Positions 6,338 through 13,609 are shown, counted from the first letter of the stretch. The stretch is 20,852 nucleotides of DNA from Actinomycetospora sp. (GCA_025925615.1 JAICLN010000016.1:1-20852), one strand, 5' to 3'. The notes: generated by a model from the sequence alone, not told the origin. Made by a program: numbers and translations.

Positions 6338-7830
6338 GCACCCCCGAGGTGAGCGAAGGGCACCTTCGGTCGACTAGATCGAACGAAGGTGCCCTTCGCT
6401 CGGAACAGCCCGGGGAGCCGCGTTCCGACGAAGGGCGCCCACGGGCGGATAGATCGAGCGAAGGTGCCCTTCGCTCAGAACCTCCACGGGGTGGGCTCCG
6501 CGGCTGGTGGGGCCGGCGCGGACTGCGGACGCGCATCACGGTGACCGTCGCGCTCGTGGCCGTCGTCGTGCTCCTCGCGCTCGCCCGGCTCGGCGCGAGC
6601 CTGCTGCTCGCGGCCGTCGTCGCGGCGGGCGACGGCGAGCTGCGGCAGCGGGCGACGACGGCGGGTGCGGCGGTCACCGCCGGGGCGCGGCTGCCTCCGG
6701 GGGTCCGGGTCACCGACGTCGCGGGCACCCCGACCGACGGCCGCGGCCCGCTCCCGCTCGACCCAGCGCAGGTGCGCACCCTCGCCGCGGGCGAGCCCGT
6801 GACGACCGGCGGTCCGGGGCCGCACACCGAGCCCGGGGGACCGACCCGGTGGACGGCCGTCGCGGTGACGCTGCCCGACGGATCGCGGCGGCTCGTGCTC
6901 GCGCAGCGCGACCTGCTCGGCGCGGTCGTCCTGCTGCGCGACGCGGCCGGCTGGTTCCTGCCCGGAGTGCTGGTCGCGGCGGCGGCGCTCACCGGCGCGG
7001 CGTGGGTCGCGACACGGGCCGCGCTGCGCCCCGTCGACCGCCTGCGGGCCGCCGCCCGGGAGCTCGACGCGGGCCGGCGCCTGCCGGTCCCGCCGGCCGC
7101 GGACGAACTGGCCGCCCTCGCCGTCGAGATCAACGTCCTGCTCGCCCGGCGCGACGACGCCCTCGACCGGCTGCGGCGCTTCTCCGACGACGCCGCCCAC
7201 GAGCTGCGATCGCCGATCGCCTCGCTGCGCGCGCAGGCCGAGGTGGCCGTGGCGCACCCGTCGCCGGGCTCGTCGCCGGAGGACCGCGACGCCTGGCTGA
7301 CCGTCGCCCGCGACGCGCAGCGGCTCTCCGACCTCGTCGCCGACCTGCTCGCGCTCGCCCGCGCCGAGGGCGGCACCCGCGGCGAGCCGACGCCGGTCGA
7401 TCTCGCGGACGCGCTGGGAGAGGCCCTCGCCCGGACCGGGGACGACGGTGCCGACGGCGTCGCGGTGACCGTCTGGGTGCCCGTCCCGGTCCGCGCGGCG
7501 GCCACGCCGTCCGAGGTCGGCCTGGTGCTGGACAACCTGCTGGTGAACGCCCGCCGGCACGCCCGCAGCGTCGTGCACGTCTCCGCGGTGCCGGCCGGGC
7601 GGTGGGTGCGCCTGCTCGTCGACGACGACGGGCCGGGCATCCCGCCCGCCGAGCGCGAGCGGGTCTTCGACCGCTTCACCCGGCTCGACGCCACCACCGG
7701 CGCGTCCGGCGCCGGACTCGGTCTCGCGCTGGTGGCCCGCCTCGTCGAGGGCCGGGGCGGGACGGTGCGCGCCGGGGCGTCGCCCGACGGGGGCGCCCGG
7801 CTCGCGGTCCGCTGGCCGGCCGCACACTGA
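6334..7830 (+). CDS. Sensor histidine kinase with repeat-derived N-terminus
   Basis: 498 residues from the GTG at 6334. Residues 1-64 are hydrophilic, contain two 25-residue repeats (RSNEGALRSEQ and RSSEGALRSEP) and are encoded by a DNA palindrome repeat. TM1 is about 67-98, followed by a ~105-residue extracytoplasmic sensor segment, TM2 (207-227) and HAMP (228-280). The HisKA helix has phospho-acceptor His289 in DDAAHELRSPIASLR. The ATPase domain has the N box NLLVNARRHA (401-410), the G1 box DDDGPGIP (430-437) and the G2 box SGAGLGLALV. It partners the response regulator through a GTGA overlap. No alternative in-frame start exists between the repeats and TM1 except GTG at 6349, so the repeats are translated or the start is unusual. 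Confidence 0.9.
   Translation: MSTPEVSEGHLRSTRSNEGALRSEQPGEPRSDEGRPRADRSSEGALRSEPPRGGLRGWWGRRGLRTRITVTVALVAVVVLLALARLGASLLLAAVVAAGDGELRQRATTAGAAVTAGARLPPGVRVTDVAGTPTDGRGPLPLDPAQVRTLAAGEPVTTGGPGPHTEPGGPTRWTAVAVTLPDGSRRLVLAQRDLLGAVVLLRDAAGWFLPGVLVAAAALTGAAWVATRAALRPVDRLRAAARELDAGRRLPVPPAADELAALAVEINVLLARRDDALDRLRRFSDDAAHELRSPIASLRAQAEVAVAHPSPGSSPEDRDAWLTVARDAQRLSDLVADLLALARAEGGTRGEPTPVDLADALGEALARTGDDGADGVAVTVWVPVPVRAAATPSEVGLVLDNLLVNARRHARSVVHVSAVPAGRWVRLLVDDDGPGIPPAERERVFDRFTRLDATTGASGAGLGLALVARLVEGRGGTVRAGASPDGGARLAVRWPAAH
6351..6476. repeat. Tandem palindromic repeat in kinase 5' end
   Basis: GAGCGAAGGGCACCTTCG (6351-6368) pairs perfectly over 18 bp with 6384-6401. Its loop contains a further TCGA/TCGA pairing. 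The right arm recurs exactly at 6459-6476, preceded by TAGATCGA, with a decayed left arm at about 6426-6443. The two units are 75 bases apart, so they keep the reading frame and give a 25-residue protein repeat. It resembles dispersed palindromic repeats I recall from Pseudonocardiales genomes, but copy number cannot be tested here. Confidence 0.85.
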
Positions 7831-7922
7831 GCACTCGCTCCGCGGCGATCGCGTCGACGTGGAGGTCAGGGGGCGTCACCCTGGGACCCCGGGTGTCCGG
7901 GCACTGCATCCCGAGGCGGACA

Positions 7923-8441
7923 ATGCCGGACGTGAGCACGACCATCGTCCTGCGCGAGGCCCACCCCGACGTCGAGCCCGGGCTCGGCGCGCTGCACGGC
8001 TACCTGGACGACGTGATCGGTCGCATGCAGGGTCGGCCCGCCACCGCCGACGAGATCGCCGCGTTCGCCGCCCAGAGCCCGAGCGACGGCCTCGTCGCGC
8101 CGCTGGGCACCTTCCTCGTCGCCGGCGAGACCGGGGCGGACGGCGACGAGGTCCTCGGGTGCGTGGGCCTGCGCTGGCGCGGCGACGACGTCCCCGAGGA
8201 CGCGGCCGAGATCAAGCGGATGTGGACCGCGCCGACGGTGCGGGGGCGCGGCGTGGGCAAGCTGCTGCTCGACGAGGTGGTCCGCCGGGCCCGCGACGCC
8301 GGCTGCGCGCGGCTGGTGCTCGACTCGCGCGCCGACCTCGTCGAGGCCCGCACGCTGTACGAGCGCGCCGGGTTCGTCGAGGTCGAGCCCTACAACGACA
8401 ACCCCCACGCCCAGGTCTGGTACGCGCTGGACCTGCGGTGA
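7923..8441 (+). CDS. GNAT-family N-acetyltransferase
   Basis: 172 residues with one GNAT fold. The acetyl-CoA-binding motif A is IKRMWTAPTVRGRGVGKLLL, with the RGRGVG loop. Motif B is ARLVLDSRADLVEARTLYERAGF, and the C-terminus EVEPYNDNPHAQVWYALDL is typical of small GNATs acting on amines. The substrate cannot be read from sequence. The ATG at 7923 has GAGG six bases upstream; a GTG at 7932 is possible. It lies 92 bases after the kinase on the same strand and is likely transcribed separately or by read-through. The 92 bases contain only an imperfect GC-rich hairpin near 7880-7905. Confidence 0.9.
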   Translation: MPDVSTTIVLREAHPDVEPGLGALHGYLDDVIGRMQGRPATADEIAAFAAQSPSDGLVAPLGTFLVAGETGADGDEVLGCVGLRWRGDDVPEDAAEIKRMWTAPTVRGRGVGKLLLDEVVRRARDAGCARLVLDSRADLVEARTLYERAGFVEVEPYNDNPHAQVWYALDLR

Positions 8442-8487
8442 CGGTCGGGTCCACCGGGACGCCGGACCTCCCGTGAGGCTGGGGCGC

Positions 8488-9225
8488 GTGACCGCGACCC
8501 GCTACGTCACCCCGCTGCGCGAGGGCGGGTCGCTGCCCGGCGTCGTGGAGGCCGACGACCTCGGCACCTACGTCGTGAAGTTCACCGGCGCCGGCCAGGG
8601 CGTGAAGGCGCTCGTCGCGGAGGTCGTGGCCGGCCAGCTGGGGCGGACGCTCGGATTGCGGGTGCCCGAGCTGGTCGTCGTGGATCTCGACCCGGTCGTC
8701 GCCCGCGCCGAGCCCGACTGGGAGGTCCAGGAACTGCTCGCGCGCTCCGGCGGCCCGAACCTCGGGATGGACTTCCTGCCGGGGGCGCTCGGGTTCGACC
8801 CGGTCGCCCACACCGTGGATCCGGACGAGGCCGCGCGCGTGCTGTGGTTCGACGCGCTCGTCGAGAACGTCGACCGCACCTGGCGCAACCCCAACCTCCT
8901 GCGCTGGCACCGCGACCTGTGGTGCATCGACCACGGCGCCTGCCTGTACTTCCAGCACTCGTGGGCGCGCGCGGACCACGTCGTCGGGCGGGCCTACGAC
9001 ACCGCCGACCACGTGCTGGCGCCGTTCACGACGGCGGCGTCGCGGGCGGCGGTGGACGAGGCCCTGGCCCCGAGGGTGACGCGGGAGGCGCTGGAGGCCG
9101 TGGTGGCGGCCGTGCCCGAGGAGTGGCTCGCCGAGGACGAGCACTTCTCCTCGGTGGCGGCCGCGCGGGAGGCGTACGTGGCGCATCTGCTGGCGCGGCT
9201 GGCGGACCGGACGTGGACGCCGTGA
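8488..9225 (+). CDS. HipA-like kinase, DUF3037 partner
   Basis: 245 residues with a compact HipA-type kinase core. ATP-binding Lys31 lies in TYVVKFTGAGQG, the catalytic-loop candidate is FDALVENVDRTWRNPNLL (Asp129, Asn134) and a metal-binding Asp148 lies in CIDHG. It is much shorter than the ~440-residue HipA toxins and lacks their N-terminal domain. Bacteria commonly carry this short form paired with a DUF3037 protein, as here; the biochemical role of the pair is not known to me. The GTG at 8488 is preferred for the GAGG/GGGG just upstream; a GTG at 8473 would add five residues. The stop overlaps the next gene as GTGA, so both are coupled. Confidence 0.82.
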   Translation: MTATRYVTPLREGGSLPGVVEADDLGTYVVKFTGAGQGVKALVAEVVAGQLGRTLGLRVPELVVVDLDPVVARAEPDWEVQELLARSGGPNLGMDFLPGALGFDPVAHTVDPDEAARVLWFDALVENVDRTWRNPNLLRWHRDLWCIDHGACLYFQHSWARADHVVGRAYDTADHVLAPFTTAASRAAVDEALAPRVTREALEAVVAAVPEEWLAEDEHFSSVAAAREAYVAHLLARLADRTWTP

Positions 9226-9587
9226 AGAACACCTACGAGTGGGCCCCGCTGCGGGTCGTGCCGCGCGTCGACCGCGGTGAGTGCGTCAACGTCGGGGTCC
9301 TCCTCTACTGCCGGCACGAGGTGCACCTGACGATCCGACTGGCGCTCGACCCGGCGCGGCTCGCGGCGCTCGCGCCGGACCTCGACGTCGAGGAGGTCGC
9401 GACGGCGGTGCACGCCTGGGAGCGCACGGTGGCGGGGGAGGGCCCGGCCGGGGTGCTCTCGGTCGGGGAGCGGTTCCGGTGGCTGACGGCGCCGCGGTCG
9501 ACCGTCGTGCAGCCCGGTGCGGTCCACACCGGGCTGACGGCCGACCCCGACGCCGAGGCCGACCGCCTGCTGGCGCGCCTGGTCTAG
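9222..9587 (+). CDS. DUF3037 domain protein
   Basis: 121 residues beginning VKNTYEWAPLRVVPRVDRGECVN... and continuing with VGVLLYC, which matches the opening I recall for DUF3037 (the conserved RGE.hNVGVh block). The rest is helical with no further motif. Its GTG overlaps the stop of the HipA-like gene as GTGA; a GTG at 9213 would add three residues. The constant pairing of DUF3037 with short HipA-like kinases suggests a substrate, inhibitor or adaptor, but this is unproven. It converges with the peptidase gene, with only two bases between stops. Confidence 0.82.
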   Translation: MKNTYEWAPLRVVPRVDRGECVNVGVLLYCRHEVHLTIRLALDPARLAALAPDLDVEEVATAVHAWERTVAGEGPAGVLSVGERFRWLTAPRSTVVQPGAVHTGLTADPDAEADRLLARLV

Positions 9588-9589
9588 CC

Positions 9590-11713
9590 CTACGTCCCAC
9601 CCACCTGGCGGCGGCAGAACTCCAGGACCAGCGCCCACTGGAAGGCCCGCTGCGCGTTGTCGGCCGCGCCGCCGTGCCCGCCCTCGACGTTCTCGTAGTA
9701 CTCGACCGGGTGCCCGTACTCCCGCAGCCGCGCCACGAACTTCCGCGCGTGCCCGGGGTGGACACGGTCGTCGCGGGTCGAGGTGGTCACGAGCATCGCC
9801 GGGTACGAGGCGTCCGTCGCGAGCTTCTGGTACGGCGAGTACTGCGAGATGAAGGCCCAGTCGTCGGGGTCGTCGGGGTCGCCGTACTCGGCCATCCACG
9901 AGGCGCCCGCGAGCAGCAGGTGGAACCGCCGCATGTCGAGCAGCGGCACCATGACGACGACGGCGCCGAACAGCTCCGGATACCGGGTGATCATCACGCC
10001 CATGAGGAGGCCGCCGTTGGAACCGCCGTGGATCGCGAGCCGATCCGGGGTCGTGATCCCGCGCTCGACGAGGTCCCGGGCCACCGCGGCGAAGTCCTCG
10101 TAGGCCCGGTGACGGTGCTCGCGCAGCGCCGAGGTGTGCCACTCCGGCCCGTACTCGCCGCCGCCCCGGATGTTCGCGACGACCTCGATCCCGCCGTCCC
10201 AGCCCTGCTCCGGCGACGCCTCGATCCAGCCGCGTCCCATCACCCCGGAGTAGGACGGCGTCCGGGAGATCTCGAACCCGCCGTAGCCGGTCATCAGCAC
10301 CGGCGCGGGCTCCGAGCGCTCCTTCCCGACGACGAAGTAGGGCACCCGCGTCCCGTCGTCGGAGGTCGCGAAGAACTGGCGCACCGTGACCCCGGCGGCG
10401 TCGAAGAACTCCGGGGCCGAGCGCAGCGTCTCCAACGGGGCGTCCTCGGCAGCCGTGTCGCCGATCTCGGTGCGCATGAACGTCGAGGGCCGGGTGAAGC
10501 CGTCGGTGTCGAGGAAGACCTCGTCGCTCTCGTCCGGGTCGACCCCCATCACGCCGACCACCGAGAAGTCGTCGCCCGTGGAGAGCTCGCGGCGTGCCCA
10601 GTCGCCGGGCGTCGCCTGCTCGGGGCCCGCCGGTGGGGTGACCACCTCGAGCTTCGTCGCGACGTCGTCGAGCAGCGTGAGGATCAGGTGCCGGCGCGTC
10701 CACGCCCAGCCCGCGAGCGAGCGGCTCGGCGTCGGGGTGAACAGCACGGTGTGCTCGCGCCGGCCGTCCAGGAAGTCCTCGATCCCGAACGCGAGCAGCG
10801 TGCCCGCCGGGTACTCGGTGCCGGCCACCGTCCAGGCCGAGCGGGTGCGCACCAGCAGCCAGGCGCGCTCGATGTCGCTGTCGGCGTCCGGGGGGACCTC
10901 CAGGCGGACCTGGGTGCCGTCGGGGCGGAGCACGAACTCCTCCGAGGTGTGGAAGTCCGGGCTGCGCCCGACGACGTCGCGTTCGAAGCCGACGGTGTGG
11001 TCGTGCCCGGCGAACGCGGCGACGTCGGTCTCGGCGCCCTCGAACACGACGGGGGCGTCGGCGACCGGCGTCCCGCGCGTCCAGCGCCGCATCACCCGCG
11101 GGTAGCCCGACGTCGTCATCGAGCCCGGACCCAGGTCGGTCCCGACGAAGACGGTGTCGTCGTCGATCCAGGAGATCCGGCTCTTGGCCTCAGGAAGGAC
11201 GAAGCCGGCTCCCTCGTCGATGTCGGCGGGGACGAAGCGCTTGGCCTCGAGGTCGAACTCGCGGACCACGGTCGCGTCGGCGCCGCCGCGGGAGAGCTGC
11301 ACGAGCGCGCGGGTGTAGTCCGGCCACCGGGCCCCGGCTCCTGCCCACACCCAGTTCTCGTCCTCGGCGGAGGCGAGCGCGTCGACGTCGAGCAGCAGCT
11401 CCCAGTCCGGGTCGCCGGTCCGGTACGAGTCCAGGGTGGTGCGGCGCCACAGGCCGCGCGGGTGCGCGGCGTCCTGCCAGAAGTTGTAGAGCCGCTGCCC
11501 CCGACGGCGGGTGTAGGGAATGCGGTCGTCGGAGTCCAGGACCGCGCGCAGTCCGTCGCGCAGGGCGGTGAAGCGCTCGCCCTCGGCCAGCACCGCCAGG
11601 CTCTCGTCGTTGCGCTCGTGGACCCAGGCCAGGGCCTCGTCGCCGGTGACGTCCTCGAGCCAGAGGTACGGGTCGTCGGTGCTCGTCTCGGTCGTGGCAG
11701 GGGTGGAGGTCAC
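9590..11713 (-). CDS. Prolyl oligopeptidase (S9A) serine peptidase
   Basis: 707 residues, the normal length for the family. The N-terminal ~420 residues form the beta-propeller gate, starting with the family opening DDPYLWLEDVTGDEALAWV. The C-terminal alpha/beta-hydrolase domain has the family block NIRGGGEYG, nucleophile Ser565 in HGGSNGG, the acid in TRDDRVHP (Asp648/649) and His680 in EGGHGG. It would cleave short peptides after proline in the cytoplasm, as no signal peptide is present. The GTG at 11713 lacks a strong ribosome site. CAGACT, a partial -10 match, sits six bases before the start, so the mRNA may be leaderless. It is divergent from hicAB across about 120 bases. Confidence 0.93.
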   Translation of the reverse strand: MTSTPATTETSTDDPYLWLEDVTGDEALAWVHERNDESLAVLAEGERFTALRDGLRAVLDSDDRIPYTRRRGQRLYNFWQDAAHPRGLWRRTTLDSYRTGDPDWELLLDVDALASAEDENWVWAGAGARWPDYTRALVQLSRGGADATVVREFDLEAKRFVPADIDEGAGFVLPEAKSRISWIDDDTVFVGTDLGPGSMTTSGYPRVMRRWTRGTPVADAPVVFEGAETDVAAFAGHDHTVGFERDVVGRSPDFHTSEEFVLRPDGTQVRLEVPPDADSDIERAWLLVRTRSAWTVAGTEYPAGTLLAFGIEDFLDGRREHTVLFTPTPSRSLAGWAWTRRHLILTLLDDVATKLEVVTPPAGPEQATPGDWARRELSTGDDFSVVGVMGVDPDESDEVFLDTDGFTRPSTFMRTEIGDTAAEDAPLETLRSAPEFFDAAGVTVRQFFATSDDGTRVPYFVVGKERSEPAPVLMTGYGGFEISRTPSYSGVMGRGWIEASPEQGWDGGIEVVANIRGGGEYGPEWHTSALREHRHRAYEDFAAVARDLVERGITTPDRLAIHGGSNGGLLMGVMITRYPELFGAVVVMVPLLDMRRFHLLLAGASWMAEYGDPDDPDDWAFISQYSPYQKLATDASYPAMLVTTSTRDDRVHPGHARKFVARLREYGHPVEYYENVEGGHGGAADNAQRAFQWALVLEFCRRQVGGT

Positions 11714-11800
11714 CCGTCCAGTCTGCCGATCGCGCAGGAACGACGTCGCAGGCAGGGCGTGTCGGTGTCCAAGGGCTTCGATGGCGTCAAGGCAGCCATA

Positions 11801-11812
11801 GAAGCTTGCTTC
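11801..11812. promoter_or_regulatory. Possible HicB operator
   Basis: GAAGC and GCTTC form 5-bp arms around TT at 11801-11812, in the -35 region of the hicAB promoter. HicB antitoxins with a DNA-binding domain usually repress their own promoter, so this is a candidate operator. The arms are short and chance is possible. Confidence 0.3.
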
Positions 11813-11822
11813 AACCCAGGGC

Positions 11823-11828
11823 TAGAAT
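11823..11828 (+). promoter_or_regulatory. -10 box of leaderless hicAB mRNA
   Basis: TAGAAT is a strong TANNNT -10 match and ends six bases before the hicA GTG at 11835. The transcript would therefore begin at the start codon. There is no ribosome-binding site, which agrees with a leaderless message. Confidence 0.5.
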
Positions 11829-11834
11829 TACCGT

Positions 11835-12052
11835 GTGACCAAGGCAAGGGCCCTGGAGAAGCGCATCCGGCAGGAGGCGAATCCTCAGGGCGTGTCCTGG
11901 AGTTTGTTCGTCAGGGAGCGAACCACACGGTCTACGAGCTCGACGGCATCGTGGTCCCGATCCCGCGCCACGCGGAGCTCGGCGAGGGCTTGACCCGAGA
12001 GATCTACAGACAATGCGAACCGAAGCTCGGGAAGAGTTGGTGGCGGACGTGA
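11835..12052 (+). pseudogene. hicA: Frameshifted HicA-family toxin gene
   Basis: Two frames together encode a HicA-like mRNA interferase of about 72 residues. Frame one starts at GTG 11835 (VTKARALEKRIRQEANPQGV...) and runs in register to codon AGT at 11901. The rest (FVRQGANHTVYELDG, IPRHAELGEGLTREIYRQ, KLGKSWWRT) is in the -1 frame and ends with TGA at 12050-12052. One extra T in the run 11903-11905 would restore a continuous protein. As written, translation from GTG ends at TGA 11991-11993 after 52 residues and loses the conserved His of NHTVY. HicA toxins cleave mRNA and are blocked by HicB. The gene is probably inactive; a sequencing error is the main alternative. The hicB GTG overlaps the original stop. 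Confidence 0.78.
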
Positions 12053-12432
12053 CGACGACCTACACGGCTCGAGCAACGCGTGACAACGACCGCTACTGGC
12101 TGATCCACGTTCCCGAGCTCGGTCACTACACGCAGGCGCGGAACGTCGCGGAGATCGAGACGATGGCTCGCGACCTGATCGCGACGTTGCACGATGTCGA
12201 GCCGGACAGCGTGGACCTCGAGATCGACATCCAGCTGCCGGGCTCCGCTCGAGAACACCTTGCGCGTGTCGAGAGCTTGCGCGAGCAGGAAGCCGAGGCC
12301 AGGCGGGCCGCCGCAGCCGAGGCCAGGGCGGCTGCTACCGGGCTGAAGCGAGCGGGTCTGTCGTTGCGCGACATCGGGAAGCTGCTCGGTGTGTCCTTCC
12401 AGCGGGCAGGTCAGCTGACCTCCGAGGGGTGA
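12049..12432 (+). CDS. hicB: HicB-family antitoxin with C-terminal HTH
   Basis: 127 residues. The N-terminal HicB fold runs TTYTARATRDNDRYWLIHVPELGHYTQARNVAEIETMARDLIA (about 2-46). An Ala/Glu/Arg-rich helix follows, then a helix-turn-helix at LSLRDIGKLLGVSFQRAGQL (about 103-122). HicB antitoxins bind and neutralise HicA and repress the operon. The GTG at 12049 is chosen because it overlaps the hicA stop as GTGA and begins right before the conserved fold; an ATG at 12013 would add 12 residues overlapping hicA. The antitoxin frame is intact although the toxin is broken. Base composition is less GC-rich here than in neighbours, which suggests acquisition by transfer. Confidence 0.85.
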   Translation: MTTTYTARATRDNDRYWLIHVPELGHYTQARNVAEIETMARDLIATLHDVEPDSVDLEIDIQLPGSAREHLARVESLREQEAEARRAAAAEARAAATGLKRAGLSLRDIGKLLGVSFQRAGQLTSEG

Positions 12433-12568
12433 GGCTGGTCGGGCGACGTCCGCGGGGGTGGCGTGCTTCGTGACGCCGTGCCCGACCCGGCCGTCCGGAA
12501 GGCCCGGCGACAGCGGTGGACGGTCCGGTGTCACGGCGCCCAGCGCTCGCCCGCGACCGTGCGCGCCA

Positions 12569-12599
12569 CCGGCCCGGGGGGCCGGCGGGGCTCCCCGCC
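12569..12599. terminator. Overlapping hairpins between hicB and padR
   Basis: CCGGCCC/GGGCCGG (12569-12575, 12579-12585) and GGCGGGG/CCCCGCC (12584-12590, 12593-12599) are perfect 7-bp stems that share two bases. They lie between convergent hicB and padR and may terminate both. The rest of 12433-12655 (223 bases) is GC-rich and holds no gene I can support. Confidence 0.4.
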
Positions 12600-12655
12600 C
12601 CGGTGCGACGTCCGGTGACGGGGAGGTTGCGCCGGTGTGGCGGCGCGACCGGCGG

Positions 12656-13552
12656 TCACGTCGTCTCGTCGACCGGGCCGTCGGACCCGGCGTCCTCGTC
12701 GGTGCCGGAGTGGGTGCCGGAGTCGGGCGACGCCGGATCGACCTCGGCGAGCAGCAGGTAGAGCTTGCGCCGGGCGTCGTCGAGGATGCCCGTCGCCGCC
12801 GTGACCTGCTCGGAGCTGCCGACCTGAGCGATCTGTGCGACCGCGCCGGCCAGTCCCCGGCCTGCCGTGCGGAGTCCGGCGAAGCCGTCGTCCGCACCCG
12901 CCTCCACCTGCGACCACACCGCGTCGAGCTCGGCGGCGTGCTCGTCGGTGTAGGTGCGGCCCTCCTCGGTCAGGTGCACGACCGAACGGCCGGACTCCTT
13001 CTCGGTGTGGACCAGGCCCTCGTCGGCCAGCTGGGAGACGGTCGGGTAGACCGACCCCGGGCTGGGCTTCCAGGAGCCGCCCGAGCGCTCGGCGATCTCC
13101 TGGATGATCTGGTATCCGTGGCGCGGTTCCTCACGCAGCAGCGCGAGGATCGCGAGGCGTACGTCGCCGCGCGGGCGACGGCCGGGGCCGCCACGTCCAC
13201 CGGGGCCACGGCCGCGTCCGCGACCACCCGGGCCGCCTCGACGGCCACGAGGCCCACCCGGACCCCACGGCCCCGGGAAGGGGCCGGGACCCCGGCCCTC
13301 GTCGGAACCCTGGCCGGCGTCGCCGTCCTCCGGTCCCTCGCCCTCCGGGCCGCGCCCCCAGCCTCGTCCGCGCCCACGGGGACCCCCGGGACCGAACGGG
13401 CCGCCGAACGGCGGTCCGAAGTCCATGCCGCCGAACGGGCCACCCCGTCGGCCGGCGCCGCGACGCGGCCCACCGGGCTCGCCCCGGTGCTGGTGCGGCC
13501 CGTGCGGGCCGCCTCGGTGCGCCCGTTCCGGGCGCTCATGAGTGCTGAACAT
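12656..13552 (-). CDS. PadR-family regulator with disordered RG-rich N-terminus
   Basis: 298 residues. Residues 1-129 are almost entirely Gly, Pro, Arg and Asp with no predicted fold. The winged helix follows (about 129-205): DVRLAILALLREEPRHGYQIIQEI, SPGSVYPTVSQLADEGLV and RSVVHLTEEGRTY are diagnostic for PadR. A helical C-terminal dimerisation region and an acidic tail finish the protein. PadR repressors usually sense small molecules and control a nearby gene and themselves. The ATG at 13552 has GAGAGGA about nine bases upstream. The gene is divergent from the glycosyltransferase over 108 bases containing a CGATATATCG palindrome. Long low-complexity N-termini occur in other actinobacterial PadR proteins as I recall; an internal start such as Met43 is possible but less supported. 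Confidence 0.87.
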   Translation of the reverse strand: MFSTHERPERAHRGGPHGPHQHRGEPGGPRRGAGRRGGPFGGMDFGPPFGGPFGPGGPRGRGRGWGRGPEGEGPEDGDAGQGSDEGRGPGPFPGPWGPGGPRGRRGGPGGRGRGRGPGGRGGPGRRPRGDVRLAILALLREEPRHGYQIIQEIAERSGGSWKPSPGSVYPTVSQLADEGLVHTEKESGRSVVHLTEEGRTYTDEHAAELDAVWSQVEAGADDGFAGLRTAGRGLAGAVAQIAQVGSSEQVTAATGILDDARRKLYLLLAEVDPASPDSGTHSGTDEDAGSDGPVDETT

Positions 13553-13574
13553 GTGGATGTTCCTCTCGGGTCGT

Positions 13575-13591
13575 TCGCCGACTGTCGGCGA
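13575..13591. promoter_or_regulatory. 7-bp dyad in padR leader
   Basis: TCGCCGA (13575-13581) and TCGGCGA (13585-13591) form perfect arms around CTG, in the padR 5' leader 23-39 bases before its ATG. It could be a second operator half or a leader hairpin. Confidence 0.35.
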
Positions 13592-13599
13592 TGGCTCAA

Positions 13600-13609
13600 C
13601 GATATATCG
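13600..13609. promoter_or_regulatory. PadR-type operator palindrome
   Basis: CGATATATCG is a perfect 10-bp palindrome and an AT-rich island in GC-rich DNA. PadR operators of the ATATATCG type are well known from actinobacterial autorepressors. It sits about 48 bases before padR and 52 before the glycosyltransferase, where it would overlap promoter elements of both genes. Confidence 0.6.

Noticed and set aside
6351..6476. Reading the repeat region as a CRISPR fragment or IS end
   Set aside because: Only two units, palindromic arms, no spacers, no transposase and no target duplication visible.
7880..7910. GC-rich imperfect hairpin between the kinase and the acetyltransferase
   Set aside because: Several mismatches and no clear stem; not strong enough to call a terminator.
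8473..8487. GTG at 8473 as start of the HipA-like kinase
   Set aside because: No ribosome site before it. GTG 8488 has GAGG/GGGG upstream and begins at the conserved TATRYVTPLREGGS block. It remains a minor alternative.
9281..11800. Very long plus-strand open frame opposite the prolyl oligopeptidase
   Set aside because: A compositional shadow of a gene with a complete catalytic triad. Only its last ~50 codons, past 11900, are meaningful, as the displaced half of hicA.
11897..11910. Programmed -1 frameshift in hicA
   Set aside because: No X XXY YYZ slippery heptamer in the right phase, and no downstream structure stands out. A simple indel in a T run is the easier explanation.
12516..12761. 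Possible 81-residue plus-strand gene between hicB and padR
   Set aside because: Overlaps the padR 3' end, has no ribosome site, no recognisable motif and odd composition.
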